NCBI GenBank assembly: GCA_949825025.1
Contig: OX463788.1
Coordinates: 25,004,069-25,068,068, forward strand
Direction of reading: 5' to 3'
Source: Siphlonurus alternatus
Lineage: Eukaryota; Arthropoda; Insecta; Ephemeroptera; Siphlonuridae
DNA: 64,000 nucleotides
Below are positions 12,216-46,799 of the stretch, one piece after another; the stretch's first letter is position 1; each line of letters begins with the position of its first letter. The position numbers and the translations under genes are program-made. The notes beneath the pieces are model-generated. The model was not told where the DNA came from and did not search any database. It saw nothing but the letters and a program-made list of their open reading frames with translations.

Positions 12216-13950
12216 TTCAACTTTGGGTTTGAGTCTCATGCAGGTATTCAGGATTGTATGCATTGGTAAGATTATAATAAGAAAATACATGTTTATCAGT
12301 TTAACGATGGTCTATTCAGATCAAACCGTCGTCGTGTGCTTCCTCAAGAGATCTCGAGTATACAAATGTACATGTGCTCGCATTGTTGGAGTAAAAAAAA
12401 AAAAAAATAAAAATAAAAGCTGACTCGCTTCCACTGTAATGACGCGTACTCAACCAAAAACACAGCATCCGCTCGATGGATGTGGCGCGTTAACAGGGGG
12501 GATTGCACTTTGATATGCGCAAGCTTGATATATAAAGACTAAATCACAATAATATATTATGTTATAATAAATTATATTTAAATTTAATTACAGTTAAATG
12601 CATTTGAGATGTTATTAATATATATGTTGTTACTGTCAATAAAATTTAAATACAGGTATCATAATTCAACTTTCATTTTAATGGCAATTAATCGACGCAC
12701 AAACATCCAGGTGAATGAATCTGGTTATGTCATCCCAGTGTGTGATGTATGAGACTGAATCTGAGGCCATGCAGCTTTGAATGTGCATAAGTTCTCACGA
12801 GTGTGGAGAGCTCAGCGCGTTGGTCGTTTGGCTTTGCAAAACCGTTATTTGAACGTGACCCTCAATTTGTTCAGGCCGCGTTCCAGCATCCTTTATCAGA
12901 AATATTACAATAGTCTGACTGTAAACTCAACGTGTCAAGCTTGACATATTGAATAACGAGCTTGCAATAATAATAAAAAAAAACTATTACTCATAAAAAA
13001 CACAATTCGGACATGGGGACAACATTGAAATTTTTAACAAAAATATCACTATATTTTTTTCGTGACATCTATACTGGGAAATTTTCTTTAAGAGTTCATT
13101 TAGGTATATATTATTATTATTCATTGTACATTCAGCCTCTAGGGCTGAGGCTATTTAGGGAATTTAACCCCTCTTTAGCCATAGAGTTTTACAAAGTTTG
13201 TGAAAATAAATATTTTTTTTGAATACATGAATTATAATATTTTTACATTGTAAATTGAAATACACATGTTATATAATTGGATACCTAAGGCTCTAATACA
13301 TGATAATATACAATATATAATGGTTGAAGAAGTTAACAATTTGGCACTGGGATGTACGTTATCTGAAACAGAGAAACTTTAGAATTTTTGTTGACGCGAA
13401 TTAGGTATATATGACGTATATACAAAATTACTCACATTTTTTTTCCCAGTCTGGGAAGTATTCTTAATTAAAAACACTGAAAATTCAGTTTTGACGATCA
13501 CGCCCCTTTATTGGCGGCAAAGTCCCATCCTTTTATTATGGAGTGCTACCTGGTGCCGCCGGAAAGATGATTTTCGATAGTAATTTTTTTAAAATATGTC
13601 CCAGACTTTAAATAAACTGAAAAAAAAAATCAGAGTATAAGCTTCACTTTGTAACTGCCATCAATATATTTAATAATTATTCAATAAAATTTTTGGTGTA
13701 GAACTTCATTGAAAAGCTATCTTTATCTCATCTGCTGTGTCTACATTTTTTTCTTTTCATAGAGAATATCAATTCGGTTTATGGTGTGTATTATGCTGAC
13801 ACTTAATTATTAACATGTCCGAGAGCACAAGTTTAAAGGTGACTGCAAGTGGAATATTGTAAGAATTTAAATTATTCTAAAGGTTATTGAAAAGCAAACG
13901 TAACTTCTAATTTTTATAATAAATGAGACTCCCAGATGCAAAACCAGATA
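12216..13950. other. Gene-free stretch
   Basis: No gene recognised. A few short frames are open but lack motifs. The region around 12420-12900 has slightly higher GC than its surroundings but no splice-bounded exon could be identified. Confidence 0.5.
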
Positions 13951-13956
13951 ATTGAG

Positions 13957-14298
13957 ATAATGGACAACATACATGAAAAAAATTTACTGCAGAAATGAAT
14001 AGATGGTACCAAATTATGCTACTCTGAATTTTTTCAGATTTTTTTGAAACCCGGCAGAACTATTTTTAAATAATTATTGAAAGTCCTGTGATTTCAGTTG
14101 GCACCCCTGCAGCCTTAATAAAAAGGATGGAGACTGGACGCCTATTATTGACGCCTCCAGGGGGCGTGGCCGCACTTTCAATAATTATTTAAAAATAGTT
14201 CTGGGTCTAAAAAAAATCTGAAAGAATTCAGAGTAGCATAATTTGGTACCCTCTATTCATTTATGCAATAAAATTTTTTCATGTATGTTGTCCATTAT
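13957..14298. mobile_element. Palindromic MITE family X, copy 1
   Basis: The left arm ATAATGGACAACATACATGA is mirrored at the right end. The inner arm has the family core GAATAGATGGTACCAAATTA and TTTTTCAGATTTTTTTGA. Both arms share the copy-specific variant ACCAAATTA, whereas copy 2 has GCAAAAATA in both arms. The central spacer is GC-richer. No coding capacity. Confidence 0.85.
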
Positions 14299-14299
14299 A

Positions 14300-14918
14300 C
14301 GTTCTGGTAAGATTTATTTCCCTTTTCTCTAAATCCAAATTCTACTTTGATCATTAGCTTAGGAGCATAATGGCAATTTTTATATAATTACATCATAAAG
14401 GCTCTTAATTCTGGTTAATAATTGCTTAAAATTAGCATACACAGAAAAATACTAACGTGGATAAGCGTAGCGACTCATACTTCACTATATATAAAATAGA
14501 GCTGCCAAGATGTTTAATTCAATGCCATTATATGCAGTATTTTCGTGCGTAATGTATATAATTACAATGATTATTAGAATGCAATAATTTATATTATTAT
14601 ATAGTATATTACTATGCATTTTTATGTTTCTGCTTACATTTTTTATATTTATAAATATACTATGTGATTATTTGCCAAGATTTTTCTATTTGCATTATGG
14701 GCACTCATGTTTATAATCGAATGGAATCCTACTAAAAGATTTAATAAAGCAAATCAAATAAAAATTAATTCCAAATGAATATAATAACATTCATTAATTA
14801 AAGTATAATATAGTTAACACACACAAACTTAGTTTGTATTTTCTAAAAACAGTTCAAGTTCATATCCATATTGAACCAAACTACCAAAACTTCAATCGTA
14901 CATTTAATAAATTCTTTT

Positions 14919-14954
<36 letters not shown>

Positions 14955-15255
14955 AAAGCGTCGTTTAATTTTAACACTTGGGCTTACTTGACGAAGACCC
15001 TCGATTTATTCTTAGAAAATTGGCCAATAGGTGCCACGAAAAATATTTAACAGTAATGTTGTGATGTTCAGTCATCGTCTCTAAAAAGTTACGTTTGCAG
15101 TCTTGTTAATCAACATTGTAATATAATAACAAATAAGATTGATTAACAAATAAGGCAGCAAAAGAGTTCAAGGAGTGTACTCTGACGCCTCGAGCTTTAA
15201 CCAGAAAACGCTTATAATAATTTTTTCTCGGAATAATTACCCCGTAAACAAATAA
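14300..15255. other. Gene-free stretch with poly(A) run
   Basis: No gene seen. A 30-base A homopolymer lies at 14923-14952, possibly a retroposon tail, but no element body could be identified next to it. Confidence 0.5.
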
Positions 15256-15261
15256 AGAAAA

Positions 15262-15525
15262 CTCTCTGAGGGAACCGTGGAAAACCTAAGTCAGGACGGA
15301 CACCTCTACTTTTTGTCAATGGACTTAAGTGATGTCCAAAGCCTGGAGAACCGCACACACAAGTGCATCACTTCACTGGGTGGAAAGCGAGACGAATTTA
15401 CCCCAAGGAGGAAGCAACGTGATTTTTACTTGAAACGGTCACCCATCCAAGTACTAACCACGCTCGACGTAGCTTGTCTTCGGTGATCTAACGATAACCG
15501 GTCAATGCACTGCGCCACGCTCAAC
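15262..15525 (-). mobile_element. 5S rRNA-derived SINE (SINE3-like)
   Basis: On the minus strand, about 15430-15490 aligns over ~53 bases with the 3' half of metazoan 5S rRNA: GATC-C-GAAG-AAGC, then GTCG, then GGTTAGTACTTGGATGGG and GACCG. This covers the A-box/intermediate element and the C box of the 5S internal RNA polymerase III promoter. The 5' part (15491-15525) is more diverged. A ~170-base unrelated body follows down to about 15262. A promoter head plus an unrelated tail is the layout of 5S-derived SINEs; the sequence is too diverged to be a functional 5S gene. Confidence 0.75.
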
Positions 15526-15932
15526 CTTTGATATTACTGTATATAAGATTGGAAAACTTTTTCAGATAAAAATTACAATTACCTATGTTCAAGCTGATTT
15601 AATATAAAATAATAATGAAAAAAATGTATGGAGGCTGAAAATTTTATTTAAAATAATATTAATATTAAGAATTACGTGAGTTACTAAAACCAGATCTATA
15701 ATTCTAATGAAAAAATGGTTCATTATACTTTTCGGAATATATTTTTCTGTTACGTACTTTAATTAGGCACATCTAGTTTAAAAAGAATAAAAATGTTCTG
15801 TAAAACGTACCAACAAACCACTCTGGATAGTTAAGCCGGTATTAAACGATACAATCTTGCATGCAACTTTTCCTTAGAGAAAACTTAAACTCCATTTATT
15901 TGTATTGAAAATACATTTTCTTGTAAGAAAAA

Positions 15933-16252
15933 ATGGAGTACCGACCTCAAATTTTATTATTGCAGAAATGGATAGAGGGTGCAAAAATATGCTACTCTGA
16001 ATTTTTTCAGATTTTTCTGAGACCGGGAAGTATTTTTAAAAAATTATTGAAAGTCCGTTTTATGACGTCACGGGCGTTAATGTCCTATCCTTTTTTTAAG
16101 AAGAGGCACCTCGTGACGTCATCAAAATGGACTTTCAATAATTTTTTAAAAATACTTCCCGGTCTCAGAAAAATCTGACAAAATTCAGAGTAGCATATTT
16201 TTGCACCCTCTATCCATTTCTGCAATAAAAAAATTTGAGGTCGGTACTCCAT
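15933..16252. mobile_element. Palindromic MITE family X, copy 2
   Basis: The arms begin TGGAGTACCGACCTCAAATT and are nearly identical for ~120 bases. The core is GAAATGGATAGAGGGTGCAA followed by CTCTGAATTTTTTCAGA. Two CRE-like TGACGTCA sites (16063-16070, 16114-16121) flank the short centre. It abuts the family Z element directly. The outermost ~22 bases differ completely from those of copies 1 and 4. Confidence 0.88.
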
Positions 16253-16800
16253 GGGGAATTCTCCTACATTTGTTTTAATTTTTTTTTCAGATGCTCTATG
16301 CCTTGAAATTAAATGTCCCAAAACAAAAAAGTTTCAATGTTCAAAATTGGAGACATGGGAATTTTTTAAAAATCTTCCTTCTTTTAAATTTCGCGCCAAA
16401 ACGTGACGTAGAAGCTGCCTAGCAGGCGAAATTTTCCTGCAGTAAATTTATATTTTCGATTATCACTCTTAAAGGAAACTGATATTAGGGACAAAACTAT
16501 TGATACTAGGGTAGAAAAACCCGCTGATTTCGATCGTGTTACTAAAATTTATTGCCAATCACTCCTTGACACTCAAATTATGATATCAGGCAGTTGTTGT
16601 GTGTTAACTAGGGAGTTTCTACGTCACAATTTTCAGGTTTGCGCGCGGGTTGCATACTTTGCCCCTATTCTAATAATCCCTTCAGAGTCCCCAAATTTGA
16701 GTTTAAAAAGTTGAAACTTAAGTCAAACTTATTGTTAATATATGTACCCTATCATAATATAGTTGTCAAATTAAAATTTGAGTTGTAAGAGAATTCCCCA
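16252..16800 (+). mobile_element. Non-autonomous DNA element family Z, copy 1 (549 bp)
   Basis: It is bounded by the inverted repeat TGGGGAATTCTC (16252-16263) and GAGAATTCCCCA (16789-16800). The whole element recurs at 50029-50574 with only scattered differences. It is not palindromic internally. Inside are a splice-acceptor-like TTTTTTTTTCAG and an open stretch, but no transposase motif. Orientation is assigned arbitrarily. Confidence 0.85.
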
Positions 16801-17306
16801 TTGTAGGCAAAATTGTATCATGTAATATAGGTTTAAGAAATGTCCATCTTACCGAACAGGGAAATTATTTCAAACGTTTTCACTATTATTATTATATGTG
16901 ACATTTGTAAACCCTTGTTCTCTTGCCTGCCTGAACATAAAAAATTTTGCAAACAAAATATAGCGAAAATAAAAAGAATGGTATATATTATATTCAATAA
17001 AGCTAAATGTATAGATGAGATGACAATCCTAAAAATTAAAAAATATATATATATATATATATATTATGTTTTACATGGTATTCCTTTGTTAAAGACTGTT
17101 GAAAAAATGATAGCAGAAAAATTCACGCCCTCAATCCAATTACTTTTGATCATATAAAATTACATTGAACCCCTATAATTAAAATCACAAAAAATATGTA
17201 ATTTCAGGAAATTTATCCAAACTTTTCTCTATAATATCTGCTTGAATTTCAATCCATGTATATTGCTGTTGAATATTTTTTCGCTCCTGTTTCTACTAAA
17301 ATTAAT

Positions 17307-17459
17307 GGGTGCAATTAACGAAGAAGTTAGCCAGGTTTCTAATCACTTTTAGCTTAACCACGTTTAACTATGCCTGTTTTACGTGTTAAACCACGTAGTT
17401 AAACGTGGTTAAGTTAAACGTAGCTAGAAACCTGGCTAACTGCTTCGTGAATCGGGCCC
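17307..17459. mobile_element. Small palindromic MITE (153 bp)
   Basis: The left end GGGTGCAATTAACGAAGAAG and the reversed right end GGGCCCGATTCACGAAGCAG continue into the shared GTTAGCCAGGTTTCT and TTAACCACGTTTAAC-type arms. AAT occurs on both flanks and could be a 3-bp duplication. The superfamily is not certain. Confidence 0.75.
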
Positions 17460-18210
17460 AATATAGAGGTAACTTAATGAAAATAAATAACTTAATACTG
17501 AACGTGTTAAATTGATTAAACGGCCACAAGTGAAATTCTTAAATACATTTGTATGTAAAATTATTTGGAAAGTTTAGAAAAAAAAACATAAAAATGTTTT
17601 CAGGTTATTAATTAAAAGAATTAAAAGTTTTGTTTTCTGTTGCAGACAATAAAAATCAACGTGTATTATTGTTTTCTATTGACTTGGTGAAATTTCTTCT
17701 TTATATGAAAATAATTGTATTAGAACCTTAGGAAGAACAGCACTTAATTGTTGAAATAGTATTTTTATTTATTTTTTTTTCTTTATTTTTTTGTTATGGA
17801 GATTTTCAATTTATGAATACTTGCAAAAATAGTAAATGTGTGTTAATATTGCATTTCAAATAAAAATATTTTTTCGTTTTAAAATTGTATTGAATTATCA
17901 ATATTTTTATTTTGAGTTGAATTTTTCATAATAATTAATATATTTATTTATTTAGACGTCTTTACATGGCGAGAGTTAGGCATGAATGCCTTTTTTGTCT
18001 CTAACCAATAGTTTTACAATGTTATTACAATGTTATATGAAATAATTAAATAATTATTTCTTATGTGGAAATATAATATTTAAATTTGTTCAATTTTTTT
18101 AATAGTGACTGTAAAAATTTGCACCAGCAGAGGAGTTTATGAAAATAATCTCTGCTGGACAATATTTGTACAATGTATCTATGAATTGAATAAAATAACA
18201 TGTATAAAAA
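17460..18210. other. Gene-free AT-rich stretch
   Basis: No gene or clear repeat recognised; short A/T homopolymers only. Confidence 0.5.
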
Positions 18211-18214
18211 AAGT

Positions 18215-18370
18215 TTCAAATTTCTTCTTTAAATTGATTTTATTTTTATTTTATTATCTCTTTCATGGGCACAAACATACATATATCACAATGTACAAGT
18301 CGAACAATAAAAAGAGCCCATGGGGCAAATGAAAAAAATTGCTGAGCAGTCCATTCACTGTAAGTGTTCA
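18215..18370 (-). mobile_element. LINE-B 3' UTR fragment
   Basis: The block with TTTATTATCTCTTTCATGGG, AAAGAGCCCATG and GCTGAGCAGTCCATTCAC matches 22690-22845 in order, next to the C-terminal coding remnant of a LINE. It is therefore read as the 3' UTR of that family in minus orientation, without remaining coding sequence. Confidence 0.6.
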
Positions 18371-18379
18371 AATGTCGCT

Positions 18380-21135
18380 CTTAGAAGGCATATTCCCGGA
18401 TGGTTTAAAAATTTTCATAAGTGCATACAAATTATTTCAAACTCACCAGTTTATGGAAAAATTAATTGGAAAAAAACTCAGGATCCCAAAATTAATTAAT
18501 TAATTAATACTCGTACCGTAGAATAGAAAACAACCTGAATTGAAGCCTCAAGTCATAATTTATTATATTTCTTTCTGACAAACAGGAGATAAATTGCTGG
18601 GAGAAAAAAATATAAATTTCTACAGTTGCTGAATAAAAATATATTTAATACATTTAAAAAAAAAAAAAATAGAACTCGCATACAAAAAAGTTGAATATAC
18701 TTGAAAAAATTTAAATAAGATCAGTTTTGTGGGAGGGCAATGATTTCATTTTTTCAGATCCCTGCTTCAATTTTAATACCTTTTAGACTAATTTTTGGCA
18801 GTAAATTTAATTTCAACTGTTCAAATTTGTATTACTTGAAATGTTATAGTGTGTGTTTTAATACCTGACAGTTAATCGTGCGTGTGTCAGTAGGGGTGTT
18901 CAGCAAGTGTCACTATACAGAGGTGGTCTAATTACAGCACATGTGAGTGCTGACCATGCATGCAATCAGGCAAGCCGTCGCGCCGGATACGAGATAACAT
19001 CATAATATGCAAGCTATGAGGAACCCTATACTAGTAGTCAGCATGCCAGAAGGTCTTCACTCTCGATCACACCACTGCCATGAGCCACACTCATAGTTAA
19101 TAGAAACCAATATGTTCGTATGCATGCTTATACCAAATAGGACAATGGATGGATTCATGTCATGTGCCACTTACAACAAAAAACAATCAGAATCATCACC
19201 ATTTTGGTTTAACTTGGCCTAAAAATTATACTGAAATATATTGCAGAATGAATGAGCAGGAAATAAAAATTAATGTTTTGCGAAAAACAACAAAAAGTCC
19301 TTGAAATATACTGCGTATAATTAAGAACCTCGTTTATACATAATTTACGTAATTTAATTTACTGTATAATGTATTGTAATCGGTAATCAAATTATGAAAA
19401 AAATCTTTAAAATCTACATGCATGCACATATATGCACACTCAGCACACACTTAATATAAAAACTCTGCTTCGTTTTTCATGAACATGCTATAAATGCTTC
19501 ATGAATTTGAAGACCTCTTTTTAATTGGTATTGCTAGACTGAGTTTTTAAATTTCCAGCTGCTCCAACAAAATTGCAAAACTTCAAAAAAGAGCAAAGGA
19601 GTATATTGTATTAGGTAAGGGGGTATTTCATTTCAAGGCTAGCCCCTCCCCAGCTCTTGAAGGAATCTGGAAAAATCAGGATAACATTGTTACCATTGTG
19701 AAATTGTGTACCATTTTATTTGGCACGAAAATTGCATAATTGCCTGCAATCCTGCATGGTGATTAAACTGGTTATTGCTGTAAAAACCCTCGTATGAATG
19801 AAGATTGTTCAATATGAATTATGAAATTATGAAGTCCCTTGTATAAATTACTGAATAATGTAGACATGGCATTTTCAATTATTGGCTTACTGTTATTTTA
19901 ATAAATTCTATTTACACACTTTTTTGTTTGTTTAATTAAATAACTTGTAGATAATATATAAAGTAACGCAAATTAAAAATTAATTTTTATTATGAATATA
20001 AATATTATATCATAATGTATACATTTTTTTTTATTTATTTTGAAGCCATGGCAAAAAACGAATAATTTTATTTGCACATTTATAACAACACAACAGAACT
20101 GAAATTGAAATACATTATGCTGTCAAAAGTGAAAATCAATTATTTTAAGTAACATCAATATATTTTACCGGGGCAATAATTTATTTTCCACAATGATAAA
20201 GTAAAATCAATTTAGTCCACATTTTGTTACTTCCATATTTGTTTCCATTCATTAGCATGTATTATTGTGTTACCCGCTGTCCTATAGTTTCCCCGATAAT
20301 AAAGGGAAATATATGTTATGGCTGCATAGAAAATTGGGTTTAATGAGACGGCGAGGTAAACAAAAGGAATCTCCTGATGACTGCATCCAAAGTAGGCTAG
20401 TCAGGCAGGCGCGCGGCCAGTCAGGGGACATCCGACAGGAAGATGTCCAAGGCCATTTTATTGCCTTGCTTAATTGTATAATGCACACACATAAATATTA
20501 TGTCGGTACACATGTTGCTCGCTCTACAGTGACACATGATGGCGGAGGTGCAGTGTGGGGTAGTTAAAGAGCGGTGCGTTCGCGGCAGGAGGCGAGGAAG
20601 AGAATTTTCAATTTACTGTATTAGGTTTATTGAAAACCATAACCACTAACTAAAATAAAATCAAATTAATTATAATAATATCATAAAACACGTGGCAAAT
20701 GGACATTATTCTTGCCATGCACAACATATATGAGCAAACACTATATAGAGACATAGTGCAATGAAGGGTGGAATATAACTAAAGCTTGCATGCATATGGG
20801 AAAAAAAAGAACAGAAAAACATAATATAGGACTAAAAATTAAGAGTAATACTCATTGTCAGTAATATAGTATAATGGTGAACAGCAATACTCCAATAATA
20901 GAAGCATGCCATGTGGAACTTTACAATTTATCCAGGGAGTGGGTGATTTTCTGATTTATATAATGTATAATATATATGTCCTATACTTGAACGTCCAAAA
21001 CTGTATTAAATTTTGTATTTGCAGTTGGATAACACTCATATATAAAAAAATTATATGGTAATATTCAATTTGTTAATAGTTTCAGGTATTCTTTATATAG
21101 GTATTCTTTAGTAGATGGTTTCAGTTAGCAGTATT
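18380..21135. other. Gene-free stretch with a GC-richer island
   Basis: No gene supported. The island at about 20265-20610 is clearly GC-richer than its surroundings, contains CpG-rich words such as GGCAGGCGCGCGGCCAGTCA, and is open in two frames, but it has no recognisable domain and no consistent splice borders. It could be a non-coding first exon or regulatory segment of the PAN/ZP gene 3.5 kb downstream, or an unrelated repeat. Confidence 0.4.
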
Positions 21136-21139
21136 ATTA

Positions 21140-21835
21140 ATTAATTCAATTCAATTCGTTTATTCAATCAACTGGCTGTACAAGTTCAACATGGATTACG
21201 TCATTGATAATACTAACATTAAAATTATATAACACAAAAAACCATCAATAATGAAACACTTATTCCTAAAATTATTATTATTAAAATATAAAATTCAATT
21301 ACAACTAATATATATACAATCAATTAAAAAACAACATTAGACAGTATATCGTCCGGCAACTTATTATTAAAGTACATTTTTACAGAATAAATTTCGTTAT
21401 TTATAAGAATATTTTTTAATTTTTCCTCAAATAGTTTTTCATAATTTTCCACATCTTTAAGACATGCTGGTAAAAAGTCATAAATTTTGGAAGTCTGGTA
21501 AGCAGAATTTTTTTCTAATAAACTTGAGTTATGCATTTATTTCTAAAACTATTTTATCTCTATTTCTTGTATTATAAGAGTAAAACTCACCATTTTGAAT
21601 ATAAAACTCTTGATATTTCTTCTTGAACATTGCACAACAATTCAAAATGTACATACTTGCTTAGCAGCGTAAGTATTTTATATGTCTTTTAAAATGACCA
21701 GCACATGAGTCATGCTTTTTAAAACGCAAAATTGTTCTAATTGCTCATTTTTGTAATACAAATAGTCTGTTTAAGTGGTTTGAGTAAATACCCCAGAAAA
21801 TAATGCCATATGCCAAATGAGAATAGACATAATAT

Positions 21836-21919
<84 letters not shown>

Positions 21920-22445
21920 TAATAAATGGAGAGTAATGTATCCTGTGATACATAATCTCTAATTAAATAAGGTGCAAAATTAGCATGATTAAACTTTTTG
22001 CAAACCTCCGTCAATATGAAATATTTGAATGCTCCAATCCAACGATTCGTGTATATTGAGGCCAAGAAATTTAATATGTTGTACCCTATTTATTAATCCT
22101 GTTTCGAATTTTTTATAATAACTATGATCTGGTTCCCTTTTTTTTCGTAAGGAATTGAAAATAAAATGTTTTGCTTGTATTTCATAGAAGCCTGTTATTC
22201 GAACACCATGCAGGTTTCTACTTCTTTTACAGTTTTAACTGTAAAATTTTTTTTAAAATTTTAAAATTTTAACTTTAAAAATTAGCTCCTCCTCCGTGTT
22301 TGCTGATATTATAGCAGTCGTATCGTCTGCAAATTTTATAATATCAGCAAAAGTTACATTGTTAGATAAGTCATTCGTTCCAACACTAAACAGGGTAGGA
22401 GAAAATTTTCCACCCTGTGGCACCCCTAAGCCCTAACGAGATATA
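21140..22445 (-). mobile_element. LINE-A copy (minus), 5'-truncated and degraded
   Basis: The reverse strand encodes LGVPQGGKFSPTLFSVG and FADDTTAIISANTEEEL (about 22300-22435), a part with IYYAYIY and YSHLAYGIIFWG, and the C-terminus SSLLEKNSAYQTSKIYDFLP (21324-21536). The 3' UTR phrase for TTGTACAGCC lies near 21170. A long TA microsatellite (21841-21916) has expanded inside the coding region. Confidence 0.88.
21841..21916. repeat. (TA)n microsatellite
   Basis: About 75 bases of TA repeats, with one interruption near 21870-21880, sit inside the LINE-A reading frame and create an artificial YIYIYI reading frame. Confidence 0.95.
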
Positions 22446-22679
22446 ACGGGTAGTGGTATCACTATCACCACAAATCTCTCAGCAAATAGGACACGCAAAT
22501 TAATAAATAAATTAATTAAATTAATTGTTCAACTCGCATAAATATATTATACAGTGTCTCAATTGTATTATCAGTTCATCTCACCACGACTTATGAATAT
22601 AAGCCCTTACGTAATCTCACAGTCAAGTCAAATTTCTTGAAATTATATATATATATATATATATATATTACTGATTATT

Positions 22680-23037
22680 TTATTTTTATTTAATTTTATT
22701 TTGTTATCTCTTTCACGTGCATAACATATACATATGTATTATGTTACAATACAAGTAAAAAAATATAATAATAAGAAGAAGAAGAATTAAGTAGCCCATA
22801 CAGTTGGTCAAATGAAATAGATTGCTGAGCAGTCCATTCACGTATGACTTAAAAATGTTCATTCATCCGTTGAATCACTGAAAAATAAAAATACAATAAT
22901 TAACACAAAACACACACAAAATAAACAGTAAATAACAACCATAACAAAATTGCAAAGAGAGGTAGACTATTAAATATACTTGCTGCTCGCGGATAGAAAG
23001 AATTTGAATAATGAATAAGCATTACTATTTGGCTTAA
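22680..23037 (-). mobile_element. LINE-B C-terminal and 3' UTR remnant
   Basis: The reverse strand (23035 down to about 22960) encodes SNSFYPRAASIFNSLP, which matches the common LINE C-terminal pattern NSFFPR...WNSLP. It is followed by a 3' UTR that recurs at 18215-18370. Upstream continuity is broken at 23037 by the TTAA-flanked element. Confidence 0.65.
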
Positions 23038-23451
23038 GGGCATTGGGTGTATTAGCACCGGTAGTTGGCAACACTGACGTATCTTCACCATGTTAATTTT
23101 TGATCATTGCTCCTCGGAGTAATTTTTATGCTAGAGCTAAGCTGATTGCTGTAGTATCAAGATAATTAGTAGCCCAAGTGCACAATTTGGCTAAATAAAG
23201 CCTGATTTAGAGAAAAGTATTTTTTAGTATTTTTTTAAATTTACATGCATTTTTCTAAAATATAAAAAAAAATGCATTTCTTTAAATCAGGCTTTATTTA
23301 GTCAAATTGTGCACTTGGACTACTAATTATCTTGATACTACAGCAATCAGCTTAGCTCTAGCATAAAAATTATTCCGAGGAGCAATGATAAAAAATTAAC
23401 ATGGTGAAGATACGTCAGTGTTGCCAACTACCGGTGCTACACCCAATGCCC
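23038..23451. mobile_element. Palindromic TTAA-flanked MITE (second TIR type)
   Basis: The ends GGGCATTGGGTGTATTAGCA and the mirrored right end are followed by ~190-base arms that match closely, with a central T/A-rich loop. TTAA flanks it at 23034-23037 and 23452-23455. The TIR differs from family T apart from the leading GGG, so this is a separate family using the same target. It interrupts the LINE-B remnant. Confidence 0.8.
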
Positions 23452-23769
23452 TTAAAGAAAAACAAAGGTTTAAGGACTACTTCTCCCTCTTGTCCTATTT
23501 TTTTTTTATTAGTAATGCCTATATTAGTGATTATGTGATTAAAAATATAAATATTTTTTATTTGCTCATGAATCGAAATTTAATATCCAATATAAAATGT
23601 AAGTATAAAAATATATATGTACATCTCATTTAACGGATTATTGTAATCAAAGGCACATTACATTACATTAATTTACATTAGCAAATTTATTTCAAAGATT
23701 CATTGTCGATAAATATTATATTTTGTAATCAGTGGACAAATTCCACACACATTTGAGTTACATTATATA

Positions 23770-24152
23770 CAGCAGCACCTCTAGACTTCGAGGGGGTGGG
23801 GAATTTTGGCTAGTTAGGCAATCAACAAGTAACGTGCAGGGTGGGGTGGGAGACTGAGGGGGAGGGAGTTTTGGAGCTAGATAGGGTTCATGCCTGTGCG
23901 TGCAGCTCGAGACTTGCTGCTGTTGCGTCAGTGTGAACTCAATGGTGACCCAACATCCAGCCAACAATTCTGCACCGCACCAAACACCTAGCCAACCAAT
24001 CAACCAGCCACAGAGCCACCACACTCCCACCCGTCCACCATCATCCGGCTGGACATCAGTGAGCTCGGGCCTCGCGCAGCAACTAATCATTTGTACTCCG
24101 TGCTGGTCCCTCGCAGCATGCTAACTTAGGCAAACTGCTGCAAAGGATCAAA
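23770..24152 (+). promoter_or_regulatory. Probable promoter and 5' UTR of the PAN/ZP gene
   Basis: A GC-rich, CpG-containing segment in an AT-rich region directly precedes the signal-peptide exon at 24153. It contains CCAAT-like words (CCAACCAATCAACCAG near 23991) and an arthropod-initiator-like GCGTCAGTGTG near 23925. No TATA box at a sensible distance is obvious and the transcription start cannot be placed. The assignment rests on position and composition only. Confidence 0.45.
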
Positions 24153-46544
<22,392 letters not shown>

Positions 46545-46789
46545 TTTTATCAAGATAAAAGTGTCTTGTTCCTTTCTGTGTAATTCCTGCTTTGCCACTT
46601 CCTTTCTCTTGCTCTCTGGTGGTGGTAACCTATGTAAACGCTCTGTCTTTAGATCAACGCTTTTGGGGTAACTATAAATATTATTTTTCATTCAAGTTAC
46701 AGTACTTAATTATAGTAAAATTCACAAATACTTTTTATGATAGGATTAAATATATACTAGCTTAAAAAATTACAATGATCTGGTATTAT

Positions 46790-46795
46790 AATAAA
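46790..46795 (+). terminator. Candidate polyadenylation signal
   Basis: AATAAA lies 246 bases after the stop codon of the PAN/ZP gene, the first canonical hexamer downstream. The true cleavage site is not known, and further A/T-rich candidates follow. Confidence 0.4.
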
Positions 46796-46799
46796 AGTG

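Larger units (their letters stand above)
15834..16832. mobile_element. MITE family Y split by nested insertions
   Basis: The left end GCCGGTATTAAACGATACAA and the right end at 16805-16832 match the two halves of the intact 144-bp copy at 26168-26311. About 870 bases (15933-16800) consisting of a family X palindrome and a family Z element now lie between them. Family Y is therefore the older insertion here. Confidence 0.78.

Noticed and set aside
15430..15525. Possible functional 5S rRNA gene
   Set aside because: Too many substitutions, and the 5' part is not 5S-like; it is better explained as a SINE head.
20265..20567. 100-codon open frame in a GC-rich island
   Set aside because: No recognisable domain, no supporting splice context, and the opposite strand is open as well, as expected from composition.
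23758..24124. Overlapping open frames on both strands rich in Gln, Thr and Pro
   Set aside because: They arise from GC-rich sequence just upstream of the signal-peptide exon, have no domain and are better read as promoter or 5' UTR.
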